Positions 1 through 11,799 of a stretch of 64,000 nucleotides of DNA are shown here, piece by piece. The stretch is from Colletotrichum lupini (Eukaryota; Ascomycota; Sordariomycetes; Glomerellales; Glomerellaceae): contig NC_064678.1 of assembly GCF_023278565.1 (NCBI RefSeq), forward strand, positions 3,348,001 to 3,412,000, in the 5' to 3' direction. The stretch's first letter is position 1. Every line of letters starts with the position of its first letter. The notes below the pieces were generated by a model that did not search any database, was not told where the DNA came from, and saw only the letters and a list, made by a program, of their open reading frames with translations. A program made the position numbers and the translations under genes.

Positions 1-2448
1 TAGCCTCGCTACCGTCGCTAAATATAAACTAACGAGCCTAAGTAATTAAAAAAATAATATAAGTACTATATAAAATAAGTATAAAAAAGTAAGTTAATAA
101 AGTAATTACTATATATAATAGGCCCGATATAGGGGTTAATTTAAATATATTATTAAATTCGGATATATAAGTTTAATATAAAACTACTTAATAATAAGCT
201 AAGCTATATAAATTAACCTTTATTAACGAGCGCTCTTATATAGTTATAAAGGATCGTAACTAGCCCCTCGAAATATTAATTATAATAATTAAACTATATT
301 ATAATAATCTTAGCGAGGTAATTTCTAAATTATAAAAAGAAAAAGCTAAGGGAAATTATATAACCCGTAGTAAAGGCTTAGAAAACTATCTTTAATAAAA
401 TCGTCGTAGTAATACTAATAAAAAAAAAAAAAAAGAAATTACTAAAAAAGTATTAATATTATTAATAAGACGTTATAAAAAACCACGATAGTAAGCCCTA
501 ATATAGTAATTTATTACTAATAACGAGGTAATTAATACCTTTTATATAATAATAAAAAAAGCCGATTTTAAGTTAGTAATTAAACTACGTAAAAAAGGCA
601 TAATTATAATTATTAAAAAGCCGTATAAGGGATTAGATCTTATTAAAGTAAATACTCTTTATAATTAAGGGGTTTATTAATTTATCCTTTATAACTTAAA
701 AAAGTATATAAACCTTTATATATTTAAATTATAAATAGTTTATAAAAAAAAAAGAATACCCTAGCTATATAAAAAGTCTAGGTATATAATTTAGGAGTAT
801 AGTAACGTTAAAAAAGTAACGCTACTTATATAATTACCTATTATATAGCGCTATAACTAACGGTTAATAATAATATTAATAATATCGTTATAGAAAAAGG
901 GATACGAAACTTAAAGCCATAATATTACCTAAGCCTATACTTAATTAGCTATAGGGCTTATAAAGAAAATCTTAGCTTATTTACTAAAAAGAAATAGCTA
1001 GTAAGTACTTAAAAAGTACGATTATTAAAATACTTAAATTACTATATAGGCTTATAAAATCGGGTACTTATTAATAAGCTATTTATTATAACTTTTATAT
1101 TAATTAGTTATTAATAATTATATTTACGTACGACTTATATTTATCAATTTCTAAGTATAAAAGTAACTAATTTAAAATTATTAAAATATAGACTAACGAT
1201 ATATTAGGCCTATTTAATATTAACTTTATAAAAAAAGAGGATAAGGAGCTTTAAAAAGCGGGCTTTATAATAAAACTAAAAGAGGTCCTTATAATAAATA
1301 CCCCCCTAGTATTTAATAGTAGGATTCTTATTATTAAAAAAAAACTATTATTTTTTAATAAAAAGGGTAGGGTAAGAAAATTAACCTTATTAATTTAAAC
1401 GTAATTAATATGAAAAAATGATATAAAATTAAGCTCGTACGAGGGGTATATATTATAAGTATTTACTAGCCTAAGGCGATTTTTAATTATATTAGAGTAG
1501 TATAAACTATAGATCTAACTAAACGAGATATTAAAGTACTTAATAAGCGGCTTAAATAGTAATAAACAAATCTTAATCGAGGCTTCGTTTATTACCTAAT
1601 TAATTTTATAATTAATAAGTTTTATATCTTTGTTAATAAGTTATCTATAAATAATAATAACCTTGTTTCGTAATTAAAATATATTATTATTTTAATTAAT
1701 AAGAGTATAAATAAGAGCGAATTTAATATATATAATAATATAATTTATTACTCGTTAATTAAAAATAAGTAAATAATAAAAAATATACTAGCGTTAGAGG
1801 TTTATAGTATAATTAACGGCGTTAACCTCTCTTATATAATTTTAATAACGTTAAAAAAAATTACTAATTAACTTAGCTTTTTATTTATTTTAATAGTTAT
1901 TTATATTAATTCTTATTTATTATATAAATATTTTATTAAATTAGGGATAAAAAAAAAGAAGCTTATAATTAATATTATAATCCTTAAGTAATTATATAAA
2001 AAACGTAAAATACTTAAGATCCGTTAAATTAATAATAATAATAACCTTACTAACGTTTTTATAAAAATAATACTTAATAAGAGGTTAAAGTAATTCGTAA
2101 ATAATAAAAAAGTTAATATATAAATAAAAAAATAGGTTATATAAAAAGAATAAAAAAAAAAAGAGATAACTTAATAAATAGGCCCGAGGTCGAATTATAT
2201 TTTTAATTATAATAATTAAATTAATAAAAAAAAAGAAAGTTAGTATTAAATTAGAAATCTAATTTAATTACGGTATATAAACGACTATATAGGGGCTAAT
2301 TAGGGGCCTTATTTATAATTATTATAGCTAGCCTAACTTATAGTTAGAACCTCTTTTTTATACTTACTACGTAGATATTTATATAGTTTAATTAATCTCT
2401 TTATTAACTACGGTTCGAACTAACTACCCTATAATAGGGATACTAATA
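1..2448 (+). mobile_element. 3' third of a RIP-degraded LTR retrotransposon (copy 1)
   Basis: This AT-rich block aligns by eye with the 3' part of the two complete copies further right: its first bases correspond to about 38460 in copy 2 and about 48770 in copy 3. It ends with a polypurine tract and a 205-bp LTR (2244-2448). CpA and TpG dinucleotides are almost absent while CpG persists, and stop codons are dense in all frames, so nothing is coding. This is the expected result of repeat-induced point mutation. The element continues beyond the left edge, so its 5' LTR and target duplication partner cannot be seen. The base after the LTR starts GTCTG, the candidate 3' target duplication. Confidence 0.9.
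2244..2448 (+). repeat. 3' LTR of copy 1
   Basis: A 205-bp direct repeat matching the LTRs at 33508, 40720, 43811 and 51030. It begins TATTAAATT (TGTCGGATT in the least mutated copy at 33508) and ends ACTAATA, consistent with an original TG..CA terminus altered by C-to-T change. It is preceded by an A-rich polypurine tract ending GAAAGTTAG. Confidence 0.85.
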
Positions 2449-2620
2449 GTCTGGCTTATACGTTACTGCTCACTTCGGACTTAGGGAAGTCTTCAGTCTT
2501 GTCTCGAAGGGAAATCGTTCAGAACAAATACATTCTCTACAGGGATCATTACACCGCACTTGCCGCTGGAGGAAGCTCGAGATCAATGCACAGAACCCTG
2601 AGGGCGAGACCCCTCTTTTT

Positions 2621-3697
2621 GTGGCAGTATCAAAGAACTTTGTAGATCTGACAAGAGATCTTCTGGAATCTCATGGCGCAGAGGTATCCAAGTACACTCA
2701 TGGGCAAACCCTTTTGTCCGTTGCTGTCCAAATGGGACACTACGACATAGTCCGATATTTTGTCTGTTGCCAATTAGGTCAATTTGATATCAACAAGCCG
2801 GACATGCATGGACCCACTCCATTGCTTTATGCAATCGCCAAAAATAACCAGGATATCATAAGCCTCTTACTCGACGTTGATGGAGTTGCATACAACCAAA
2901 GAGGCCCGGGCGGGAAAACACCCTTGTTATTGGCCGTAGGCTTGGGACAAGACTTCACTGTCAAGATTCTTCTCGAAAGAGACGAAGTGGAGGCAGACTC
3001 GAAGGACAACGAAGGCCGAACCCCGCTATCACATGCGGCCAGCAACGGAGATTTGAGTATACTTGGTCGTCTTCTCGAAACAGACAGAGTGGAAGTCGAC
3101 TCGAGAGATGATGCTGGCAGAAGTCCGTTATCATACGCAGCCGGGAAGGGCGATTTGGAAATAGTCAGATGTCTTCTTCGAACAGGAAAGGTCGATGCAG
3201 ATTCCCGAGACAGAGACGGCCGGACACCACTATTTTATGTAGCTATGGCTTCCAACAAAGAGGCCGTTCGCTACTTTCTTGAAACCAAGAGAGTCGACGT
3301 AAACACATTGGACGTCTTCCACCAATCGATCTTGCTTGGAATGTGGCCTTCCTACAGGCTCTGGGAAGGTCCGCAGTTTCGGACTGCGGAAACACATGCA
3401 GCGTTGATGGACACGACTGAACTGCTGATCGAACTTGGAGGGGCTGATCCAAATGTGCGCGACAATCGAGGGCGAACATTGTTGTGGAAGGCTCTTTTCC
3501 ACGGCCATGTGGAACTGGCAGAATACCTCGTAAAGACCGGTAGAATTGATGGACCGTCGAATTTCAAGGACATTGCCGGCCGCACTCCGATGGATGCTTT
3601 CGCTAACGAACTAGACAATGAAGGGCTTGCAATGAAGTCCGCTCTCGTGGGAATTTGTGATGGACTGGAAAGATTGAGAGTGAAGAGCAACGACTGA
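2621..3697 (+). CDS. Ankyrin-repeat protein, 5'-truncated next to the LTR element
   Basis: The open frame encodes about eight to nine ankyrin repeats, with recurrent cores such as EGRTPLSHAA, AGRSPLSYAA and DGRTPLFYVA, and ends at TGA 3695-3697. Ankyrin stacks bind proteins; no catalytic domain is visible, so the function is unknown. The 5' end is missing. The frame starts at GTG 2621 only by convention, stays open back to 2450, and runs without any ATG into the LTR boundary at 2448. The first in-frame ATG is at 2732. At about 2544-2576 a different frame reads DHYTALAAGG, itself ankyrin-like, which suggests a small deletion or frameshift just before the intact part. The gene is therefore most likely a relic of a larger ankyrin gene (NACHT/ankyrin types are common in fungi) cut by rearrangement. 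Alternatively the true upstream exons were lost with the insertion. Confidence 0.7.
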   Translation: MAVSKNFVDLTRDLLESHGAEVSKYTHGQTLLSVAVQMGHYDIVRYFVCCQLGQFDINKPDMHGPTPLLYAIAKNNQDIISLLLDVDGVAYNQRGPGGKTPLLLAVGLGQDFTVKILLERDEVEADSKDNEGRTPLSHAASNGDLSILGRLLETDRVEVDSRDDAGRSPLSYAAGKGDLEIVRCLLRTGKVDADSRDRDGRTPLFYVAMASNKEAVRYFLETKRVDVNTLDVFHQSILLGMWPSYRLWEGPQFRTAETHAALMDTTELLIELGGADPNVRDNRGRTLLWKALFHGHVELAEYLVKTGRIDGPSNFKDIAGRTPMDAFANELDNEGLAMKSALVGICDGLERLRVKSND

Positions 3698-4691
3698 GCT
3701 CAAGCTTCAGAAGAACAGGTAGCTGAGTTGTCGTTGTGAATGCTTCATACTTGATGAAGGCGGCACGTACTTATGCTGCGCAAAGAAGGATTGTGCTGGT
3801 AAGGAAGTTGGGGGTTTGAGGCCAAAAGGAGATGATCCAAGTCCCTGAACTCAACTGGCTAGTCAATTGATAGAGGCTATGGCAAGACCTGGCCGTTAGC
3901 CGTGAGTCAATATAGTCAGACAGCACAGCCAAGTTGAAGGTTAGCTGATTCCCTCCAGAGACCACCTTACGACAGGGTCTATACGCTGCCTCAGTACAGT
4001 ACCTTAGTCGTGCCCCAGTAAGTAGTGGCTCAACACCCGTTCCTTCTTTTCCCACTATCCGGGAGGAACACAACTTGTTGGCAAACTACTAGCCGAGCGA
4101 AGGGGAGGGATAGGTTCAGTAATTTCTAAGGAAAAACGATAACAATGATTCAACACTAAATACTAAGGTAGCTAAGGAAAGTTATAAATGTAGATGACAT
4201 CAAAACTCCACAATGCCTGACCCAATGATTTCCAATCTCCACTGTATCTCCTCCTCCTCTCAGCCTCAGCTGTAATCCCTCCAAGACCTTTCTCTCCAGG
4301 TTTCGCTGAATTGTTTCTCCCGGTGTTGTCCCTGCCAGTTCCCATAGCGTTCCTACACGAAATACAGATAAAACCTGTTACAACTCACTCATAACAACTA
4401 GTAATAGTAAGGAGATTGCAGAATTGTGGTTCTGATCGCCCTTGTGTCCCGTGTGACCACCATGTTCCTGTGTAAGTCCTTCCATCAAATCTTATCCCAT
4501 GCCCTTGACTCATACAAGCACAATCCATATCCTCATAAAAGCGCCCCATTATATCTTTGACGATATCTCCGAAAAACACTAACAATCTAATAAAACACCA
4601 CTCACTCGTCTTCATGTCTTCGTAGTATGATGATGCCCATAACTCTTTCTCCCGTCTCTCTTGTATCTCTCCAAATGTTGTTGCTCAGTCT
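3698..4691. other. Intergenic region between the ankyrin relic and the polyketide synthase 3' end
   Basis: No supported gene. Short frames occur on the minus strand (for example 3771-4073), but they show no recognisable domain. The part near 4200-4690 probably contains the 3' untranslated region of the minus-strand polyketide synthase. Confidence 0.6.
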
Positions 4692-7600
4692 CTAGTTACT
4701 CCAGTCGAATCCGACGCAAAGCTTGCTCTTCTTGCACACAGCCTTGGTGAGAGTCTGGATGCTACCACTGCTCAGCAACTCAAGGACCTGCATGTTGGCC
4801 TCGAACTCGCGAGTGATAAAGTTACGGATCTCGATGGCGACAAGCGAGTCAAGCGGGTAATGCGACAAGCTGCGGGTGACGTCGAGGTCTTCAATCTCCA
4901 TCATCAGGACGGCGGCAATCTTCTCGACCAAACCGCGGCAGACAACCTCCATGGCCTCTGTCTCGCTGCGCGACGCCTTGAGGGCGGCGTTGAGTGAGAC
5001 GGCACCGTTGGCACCGGCCTCGGCAGCGGCAAGCTCCTCGGCGGCCAGGCGGAGAGCCTTGAACTTGGCATCGGGAGTCCAGAAGGGCTGGATGCTGGGC
5101 GTGATACGCATACCAGTGATGACGTGGTGGTTGCAGACGGAAGTCTTGTTCGAAATGGATGCGCCGATGAGAGCAAGCACCTCGGCCTCGCAAATGCTGT
5201 CGGATCCCAAGTTCTTGGCGACCTCAGCAGCACGCTCGGCACTACCATCGGCCAGGTAACCGGCATCAGAGACAGCGGTCAAGTCGAGAGAGGTAGCGGG
5301 CAGACCAAGGGCAAGACGGTGCTGGACGAAGGCGTTGAGGAAGCAGTTGGCGGCGGCATAAGCGGCTTGACCACGGTTACCGACGGCTCCGGCAGCGGAA
5401 GAGATGGCAATGAAGAAGTCAAGCTCAGTCTGGCGCTCCTGGAGGGCATTGTGGAAGTTCCATGCACCCTGGACCTTGGACTCGGTGACCGAGGTGTAGT
5501 CGTTGTAGGTCATTTGCTCGAACAGAACATCCTAGACTAATGTTAGTACAAAGAAGGTGAGGTGAATAAGATGGGTAACATACACGAAGGACCATAGCAC
5601 CGTGGATGACACCACGGACGGGAGGAAGACCCTTGAGGCCAGTGTTGAACAACTGCTCAACGCTAGACTTGTCGGCGACATTGCAAGGGCGAACGGTGAT
5701 GTGAGCACCATCGTTAGCAGCCTCGTCGATGAGCTCCTTAACCTTGCCAGTGGCAGAACCACTGCGGGACAGGAGAACAAGGTTCCTGGCGCCGTGGGCG
5801 ACCATCCACCTGGACATACTGCGGCCGAGACCACCAGTACCACCGATGAGGAGGTAGGTAGCATCATGCTTCAGAAGGGCCTTGGCAGCCTTGGAAGGAG
5901 TAGCCATGACGACATCCTCAGCATGAGGAACAACAACCAACTTGCCCGGGCCTTGGGTGGTTTGCAGCGTCTTGAAGGCTGTCTCCATGCAGGACACGGG
6001 GAAGACGGTGGCAGGGTCGATGGGTCGGAGCTGGTCGTCGGCAAGAAGCTTGGAGACATCAGCGACGAGTCTCTCCATAATCTTGGGCCTCTCGGCGGCA
6101 AGGCCGAAGATGTCGACACTGAGGAAGGAGGCGTTGCTGTCAGACTGCCCCATGTCGAGGCGGGTGGCGCGAGAGCCATCCTTTCTGCGAACATCAACGA
6201 GGCAACCGAAGCGGCTGAGGCAAGCCCAGCTCTCTCTCAGGGCATCGGCGCCGGGAAGGGTGTTGAGAACAACGTCAACACCCTCATCGTTGGTCGCGCG
6301 TCTAACGGCGGCTCTCCAGGTGGTGTTGCGGCTGTAGAAGATGTGGTCCTCAGGAACATTGTAGTGCTGCATGAGAAGCTTCTTCTTGGCGGCGGTGCTG
6401 ACAGTGACGAAAATCTCAGCACCGATCATCTTTGCGAGGCAGACTGAAGCCTGGCCAATACCACCACCGGCAGAGTGAACCAGGATGCGCTGGCCCTCAC
6501 GGAGGCGGGCTTGCTCGACCAAGCTGTAATAGGCAGTGCAGTAAGCCAAGGGAAGAGTTGAGGCATCCTCGAAGGACATGTTGGATGGCATGGCCATGAC
6601 ATTAGCAGCGGTGGTGCGAGTGCGGGTAGCATAGGCACCGTGGCTAATGGTGAGGGCGGCAATGCGGTCGCCGGCCTTGTGGGCCCTGACAGCAGAGCCG
6701 ACTCTGGTGACGATACCGGAAGCCTCGACACCAAGAGCGTGCTTGTCAGCCTCAGGGATCTGGCCCTTGGCGATCATGACATCGCGAAGGTTCATGCCAA
6801 CGGCCTTAACATCGAACTCAATCTCGTTCTCTCCAAGAGGCTGCGTGGCAACAATATCGTCAACGAAGTGCACCGTCTCAATGGCACCGGGAGTGGAGAA
6901 CTCCATCTTGAGGCATCGTTTGTCCTTGCCGAAAGGCTGCATCTCAACAACGCTAGGGTTGGTCTCGCGGTGGACGAACTCGTTCATGTCCTCATCGTGA
7001 ACAATGCGGGGAGTGGAGAGCTTGCCGGATCGCTCCATGAACTCAAGCTCGCTGGTGGACGAGGCACTAGCACCGAAAGCGAGCTTGAAGATCTCAAAGA
7101 TGGCTGCAGCGGAATCGTCCTCGTCGAGCTGGTTATTGTCGTCCAGGTCAAGGGTGGCGAAGGGCAGGACAGTCTCAGAGCGAACGGTTCTGCTAAGACC
7201 GATGATCATGTTGGACTCAGGCGAGGTAGCCTTGTCGTATGCACCACGGACAACCCACAAACAGCCCTGGACACCGGCAAGCATGCCACGAACTTCGGCA
7301 AACTGCTCCTTGGTAGGGTTGGCAAGGAAAGGTTGCTCAATCTCAGTGAGGACGACGGTAAGCTTGCCCTCAGTATTGACTTCGTGCATGGTACCCATCT
7401 CAGGCAGTCTGGAGGTTGCACTGGCCAGAGCAATCGCGAGACCGTTGGCCAACATCTGCTGAGAGTTGGAGTCGCCGTGAATGATGGCGACGTCAACATC
7501 GGGCAAAGGAGCATCAACCTCGACACCGGAGGCACCGTTGATCTTGGTCTTGGACTTGCCAGACAGCGACTTCAGAGTTCCAATCTCCTCCCACTCAAGC

Positions 7601-10600
7601 TTGTAGCAAAGCTCGCGAGCAGGGTTGCTAGCCAGCTCAGTCTCTCCGTCAATGATGGGAGAAACGGTGAGTTCATCAATCTCAATGACCAAGTCGTTGG
7701 CTTCTGAGGTGGCGAAGACAGAGACCTTGGTAGAGCGGGCCTCGGCGGGGAAATCAGCCTTGCAGTATACCTTGAGGGCGCTGCCAACCTCCTTAGTAAG
7801 GGCGGTGATGTCGCGAGAGATGGACATGCGACCGATGGAAGAGGGGAGGTAGACCGTGTTGATGTCAGTGCGGCCGGCGCCAAGGATGGGCCAGTACATC
7901 TCAATGACAGACTCCAAGAAGGTAGGGTGGAGGACAGAGCTGGTCTGGTAGTGGTTGGGCATGTCGGCCGCAACATCGAAGGATGAAATGGTACCAGTGG
8001 AGTACTTGTTCGACGCCTTGCAGTCCTTGATGCACTGGAAGGATGGTCCGTAGCCGACACCAAGCTCAGTCAGGCGCTCGTACATGTCGTTCTCCGCAAC
8101 GGCAACAGCCTCAGGGCCCTCGCTGGCCTTCATGGTAGCCTCAGCTCCGCGAAGAGCGGCGAGCTTTTGCTCCTTGCCATCGACCTCATTAGTCTCAGTG
8201 CCATGGAGAGCGATGAGACCAACACAGTGCTCTGTCCAGCCACTGCCGTGAGACCAAGAGCAAATGCGGAACTCCTTCCAGGTCTCGGATGCAGTCAGAT
8301 TGGTCTCCTGGTGGGGGCGCAGGTTGATAGTCATCTCAACATCAGCATCCTGCAGAGCTAATGGCTTGACGACGGAGACGTCTCTCAGCTCGTACTTCTC
8401 GAATGAAATCTCCTTGCGCTGAGCCCACTGAGCGGAAGCCTCCAAAGCCATGCCGATGAAGGCAGAGATGGGGAAGATTGTCACCGACTGGATCGCGTGG
8501 TGGCGAAGCCATGGAAGGTCATCTAAGTGGACAATGTTTCTCCATGTCGGCTCGAGATCGCTGGAGTAGATGGCCTCGAGACCGATCAAGTCATTTCTGG
8601 GCGACTTGCGATACTTGTGCATCTGAGTCATGCGAGACTCTTGCCAGTACTTGTTCTGGTAGTTCCAGGCATAGCGGGGAAGATCAGTCAACAGTGACGG
8701 CTTCTTCTTCAGGTTGGGGAAGTTAACGTTGTCCATGTTGAGAATGGCACCCTTGGTGATCAGGTTGCAGGCCAAGTCCATCGCAGACTCAACGGCATCC
8801 TTCTTACGGACAAGGGGAGAGGCATAAGGCACCTTCATGGCAGCCTCTCCGACGTGCTTCAGGATCTGCTTGATGGGTCCCTGGAGAGCAGAGTGAGGAC
8901 CCAATTCGATGATCATGTTAACGCCAGTCTTGTGCTCGCCGACGGGCTCCAGCATGGTCTCAAGAGCCTCAGAGAAGCGCACAGGGCAGGTAAGGTTGTT
9001 GACCCAGTAGTGAGCCTGGCACTCGAAGCCGTCGATCTGGTGTCCGTAGAGGGAAGAGTGGAAGCGGACATCGGTAGTCTGAGGATGGGGAAGCTCAGAG
9101 ATGGACTCGCGGTATTCCTTGGCAACAAGGTTCATGTGGTGCGAGTGGTAAGCAGTCTCAACCTGCAGGCGTCTGTTGAACATCTGCTTGTCCTCAAGGT
9201 TCTTCTCGAGCTCGCCGAGAGCTGCGGAGTCACCGGAAATGGTCAAACTGGAGGGACTGTTGTAACAGGCAATTCTGACCTGCTGTTGCTTGAGAGCGTC
9301 GATCATGGGCTGGACTTCCTCCTTGGTTCCGCCAACGGCCATCATGGAGCCCTGAAGATCAGGGTTTCTCTGCTTCAGGATGGGGATGAGACGGCCTCTG
9401 TGGTAGGCAATGGCCATGGCGGCCTCGAAGCCAATGATACCGGCAGCGTATGCGGCGCCAATTTCACCAGAGGAGTGACCAGCAACAGCCGCGGGGCGAA
9501 TGCCCCAGGTGCGGAGAAGGTCAGTCAATGCAAGCTGAACAGCACTGCAAGCCGGCTGGGAAATGTGAGCCTCGGAAACCTTGGAGGATTCTTGGTCTTT
9601 GCTGAGCTCCTCGACGAGGGACCACTCAGCACCCAACTTTCTCAGACACTCATCGGCTCTGTCAATGGCGGCAGTGTAAATGGGGTACTGGCCGTATAAT
9701 TCGCGGCCCATGCCCCACCACTGAGCACCCTGACCAGTGAAGACGAAACCGATTCTCAAGGGCTCAGTCTCCTTGCCAGGAATGACCTTGCCGCTGTTGA
9801 GGGTCTCGATAAGCTCGAAAGAGTCAGTGGCGGGGATAGCAACCCTCCACGGAAGCATTGAGCGACGCGAACCAAGAGTGTATGCGATGTTGTCCATGAG
9901 ATCGTTCTGGAAAATCTCTGGTCTCTGCTCGAGGTAGACAACGAGGTTCTTCATGACGGCACCGACAGAGTTCTTGTCGTTGGCAGACAAGACGTAGATC
10001 TTCTTGGTGCTCTTTGCCTTCTTGTTATCGGGAGGAGGAAGATTCTTGTTGTCCTTCTTGGGGGCGCCGGTGTGAGGTGCCTTCTCAAGAACAACGTGTG
10101 CGTTGGTGCCACCGAAACCGAAGTTGTTGACACTGATGTACTTCTTGTTCTTGGGGAAGGGCCTTTGAGTGGCAGGGACCTTCATGTTCCACTCCTTCCA
10201 CGGAATCTTCTCGTTGGGCTTCTTGAAGTCGTGGTTGGGAAGGAGGAAACCTCTCTCCAGCATCATGGTTGCCTTGATGACACCAGCGATACCAGACGCC
10301 GCTTCCAAGTGACCAATGTTCGACTTGACTGAGCCGATGAACAAGGGATCCTTCGTTGACCTGTTCTGGCCAATGACATTGTGGATCGCGGTGGCCTCAA
10401 TCGGGTCACCGACCTTGGTACCAGTGCCGTGGGCCTCAACATAACCGCAGTCATTGGGGTCAAGACCTGCGTTTCTGTAGATCTGCCTCATGAGCTTCTC
10501 TGTGAAGATTGTTAGTAAATGGTTTCATGAAAAACTGGATGCAATGTTGCATACCCTGTGCTGCGCCACTAGGCATAGTAATACCAGGCGTTTTGCCATC

Positions 10601-11799
10601 CTGGTTGATGCCAGTGCCTCTGATGACCGCACGAATTGAGTCGTTGTCTCTGATGGCCTGGTCGAGGGGCTTAAGGATAATCATGCCACAACCTTCGCCA
10701 CGGCCGAAACCGGTACCGCGCTGGTCAAAGGCAATAGATCGGCCAGAGTCCGCCAGCAATCTGCAGTCATTGTGTCAGTAACGGAGAGACAGTGTGACGA
10801 AAAGCATTCAAGCGTGCAGCGCATGCCTACCTGCAAGACGAGAAGGAAATCCAAAACTCGGGCAGCATGTTCAGATGACAACCACCAACAATCGCTGAGG
10901 TTGACTCGCCAGCACGCAAACTCTGGCACGCCAAGTGGAGGGCGACCAAACTTGCTGAGCAAGCTGTGTCTGCTGTGAAACTCGGTCCCCTGAGATCGAA
11001 GAAATGTGAGAGTCTGTTGGACTGCATCGCATGGGCACATCCTAAACCGTATATTAGCGCAATTAAACGTCTGGGGTACAGGGGTTACCCTCATACCTGT
11101 GGCTTGATGCATGGGGATCGTGTCACTGTCCCTGAACAAGTGACTCTCGTACTCGGCGAAGCTGCCGCCGACAAAGACACCGACGTCTTTTCCAACAATC
11201 GTGTGCTTGGGGATACCAGCGTTCTCAAGGGCCTCGAATGTGCACTCGAGCAGAAGACGCTGCTGGGGGTCCATGGAGATGGCCTCCTTCTCCGTCAAAC
11301 CGAAGAAAGGAGCATCGAACGACGCCAGGTCGACGTCCAAGAAGTTACCACCCTCTGCGTGGTAAGCTCCAGTCTTGCCCGGGTTCGGGTGGTAAAATGC
11401 CTCGTGGTTGAAGCGCTCCTTGGGCACGGGAGTAAAGCCGGTTCTGGCGCGGGAGCACAGCTCCCAGAACTCGGCGGGGCTGGAGACGCTGCCGGGCATA
11501 CGGCAGGCCATACCGACGATGGCGATGGGCATCTGCTTCAGGCCAGCGTCGCTGCCGCCGACGGGGTTGGTGTAACCCTGGCTCGTCGCATGAGCACTGG
11601 CACTGCCGTTGGAGTGGCCATTGGAGTGACCATTTGTTGATTGTCCGTGGATGTTGAGGCCGACACCGTCTAGGGGCCCCACGGACAGGCTAGTGAAGCC
11701 ATCGGATGTGGTATCGGAGTGATCGATCGGGGTCATCATGACAGGACTTGCCGATGGCGATGTCCCCGATGAGGAGTAGGACAGCACGCCGGGCGCCAT
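4692..11799 (-). CDS. Highly reducing polyketide synthase (KS-AT-DH-ER-KR-ACP)
   Basis: This iterative type I synthase should build a reduced polyketide from malonyl-CoA. Five exons join in frame (11097-11799, 10831-11041, 10555-10760, 5584-10499, 4692-5531), giving 2291 residues. After a 90-residue low-complexity leader with GHSN repeats comes KS (about 91-515), with Cys262 in DTACSAS, His397 in HGTGT and His437. AT follows, with Ser716 in GHSSGE. DH keeps His1041, but its HxxxG motif is HxxxS and the second catalytic Asp position is Glu1236. ER (about 1582-1896) has a GGGIGQA cofactor loop. KR (about 1921-2190) has GGTGGLG and Ser2057, Tyr2070 and Asn2074. ACP has Ser2241 in LDSLVAIE. There is no C-methyltransferase between DH and ER and no thioesterase, so release needs a separate enzyme. 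The divergent hydrolase at 16500 is the candidate. The DH may be weak or inactive. Confidence 0.95.

Noticed and set aside
3771..4073. 100-codon minus-strand frame downstream of the PKS
   Set aside because: No domain, no codon signal and no neighbour relation; probably chance.
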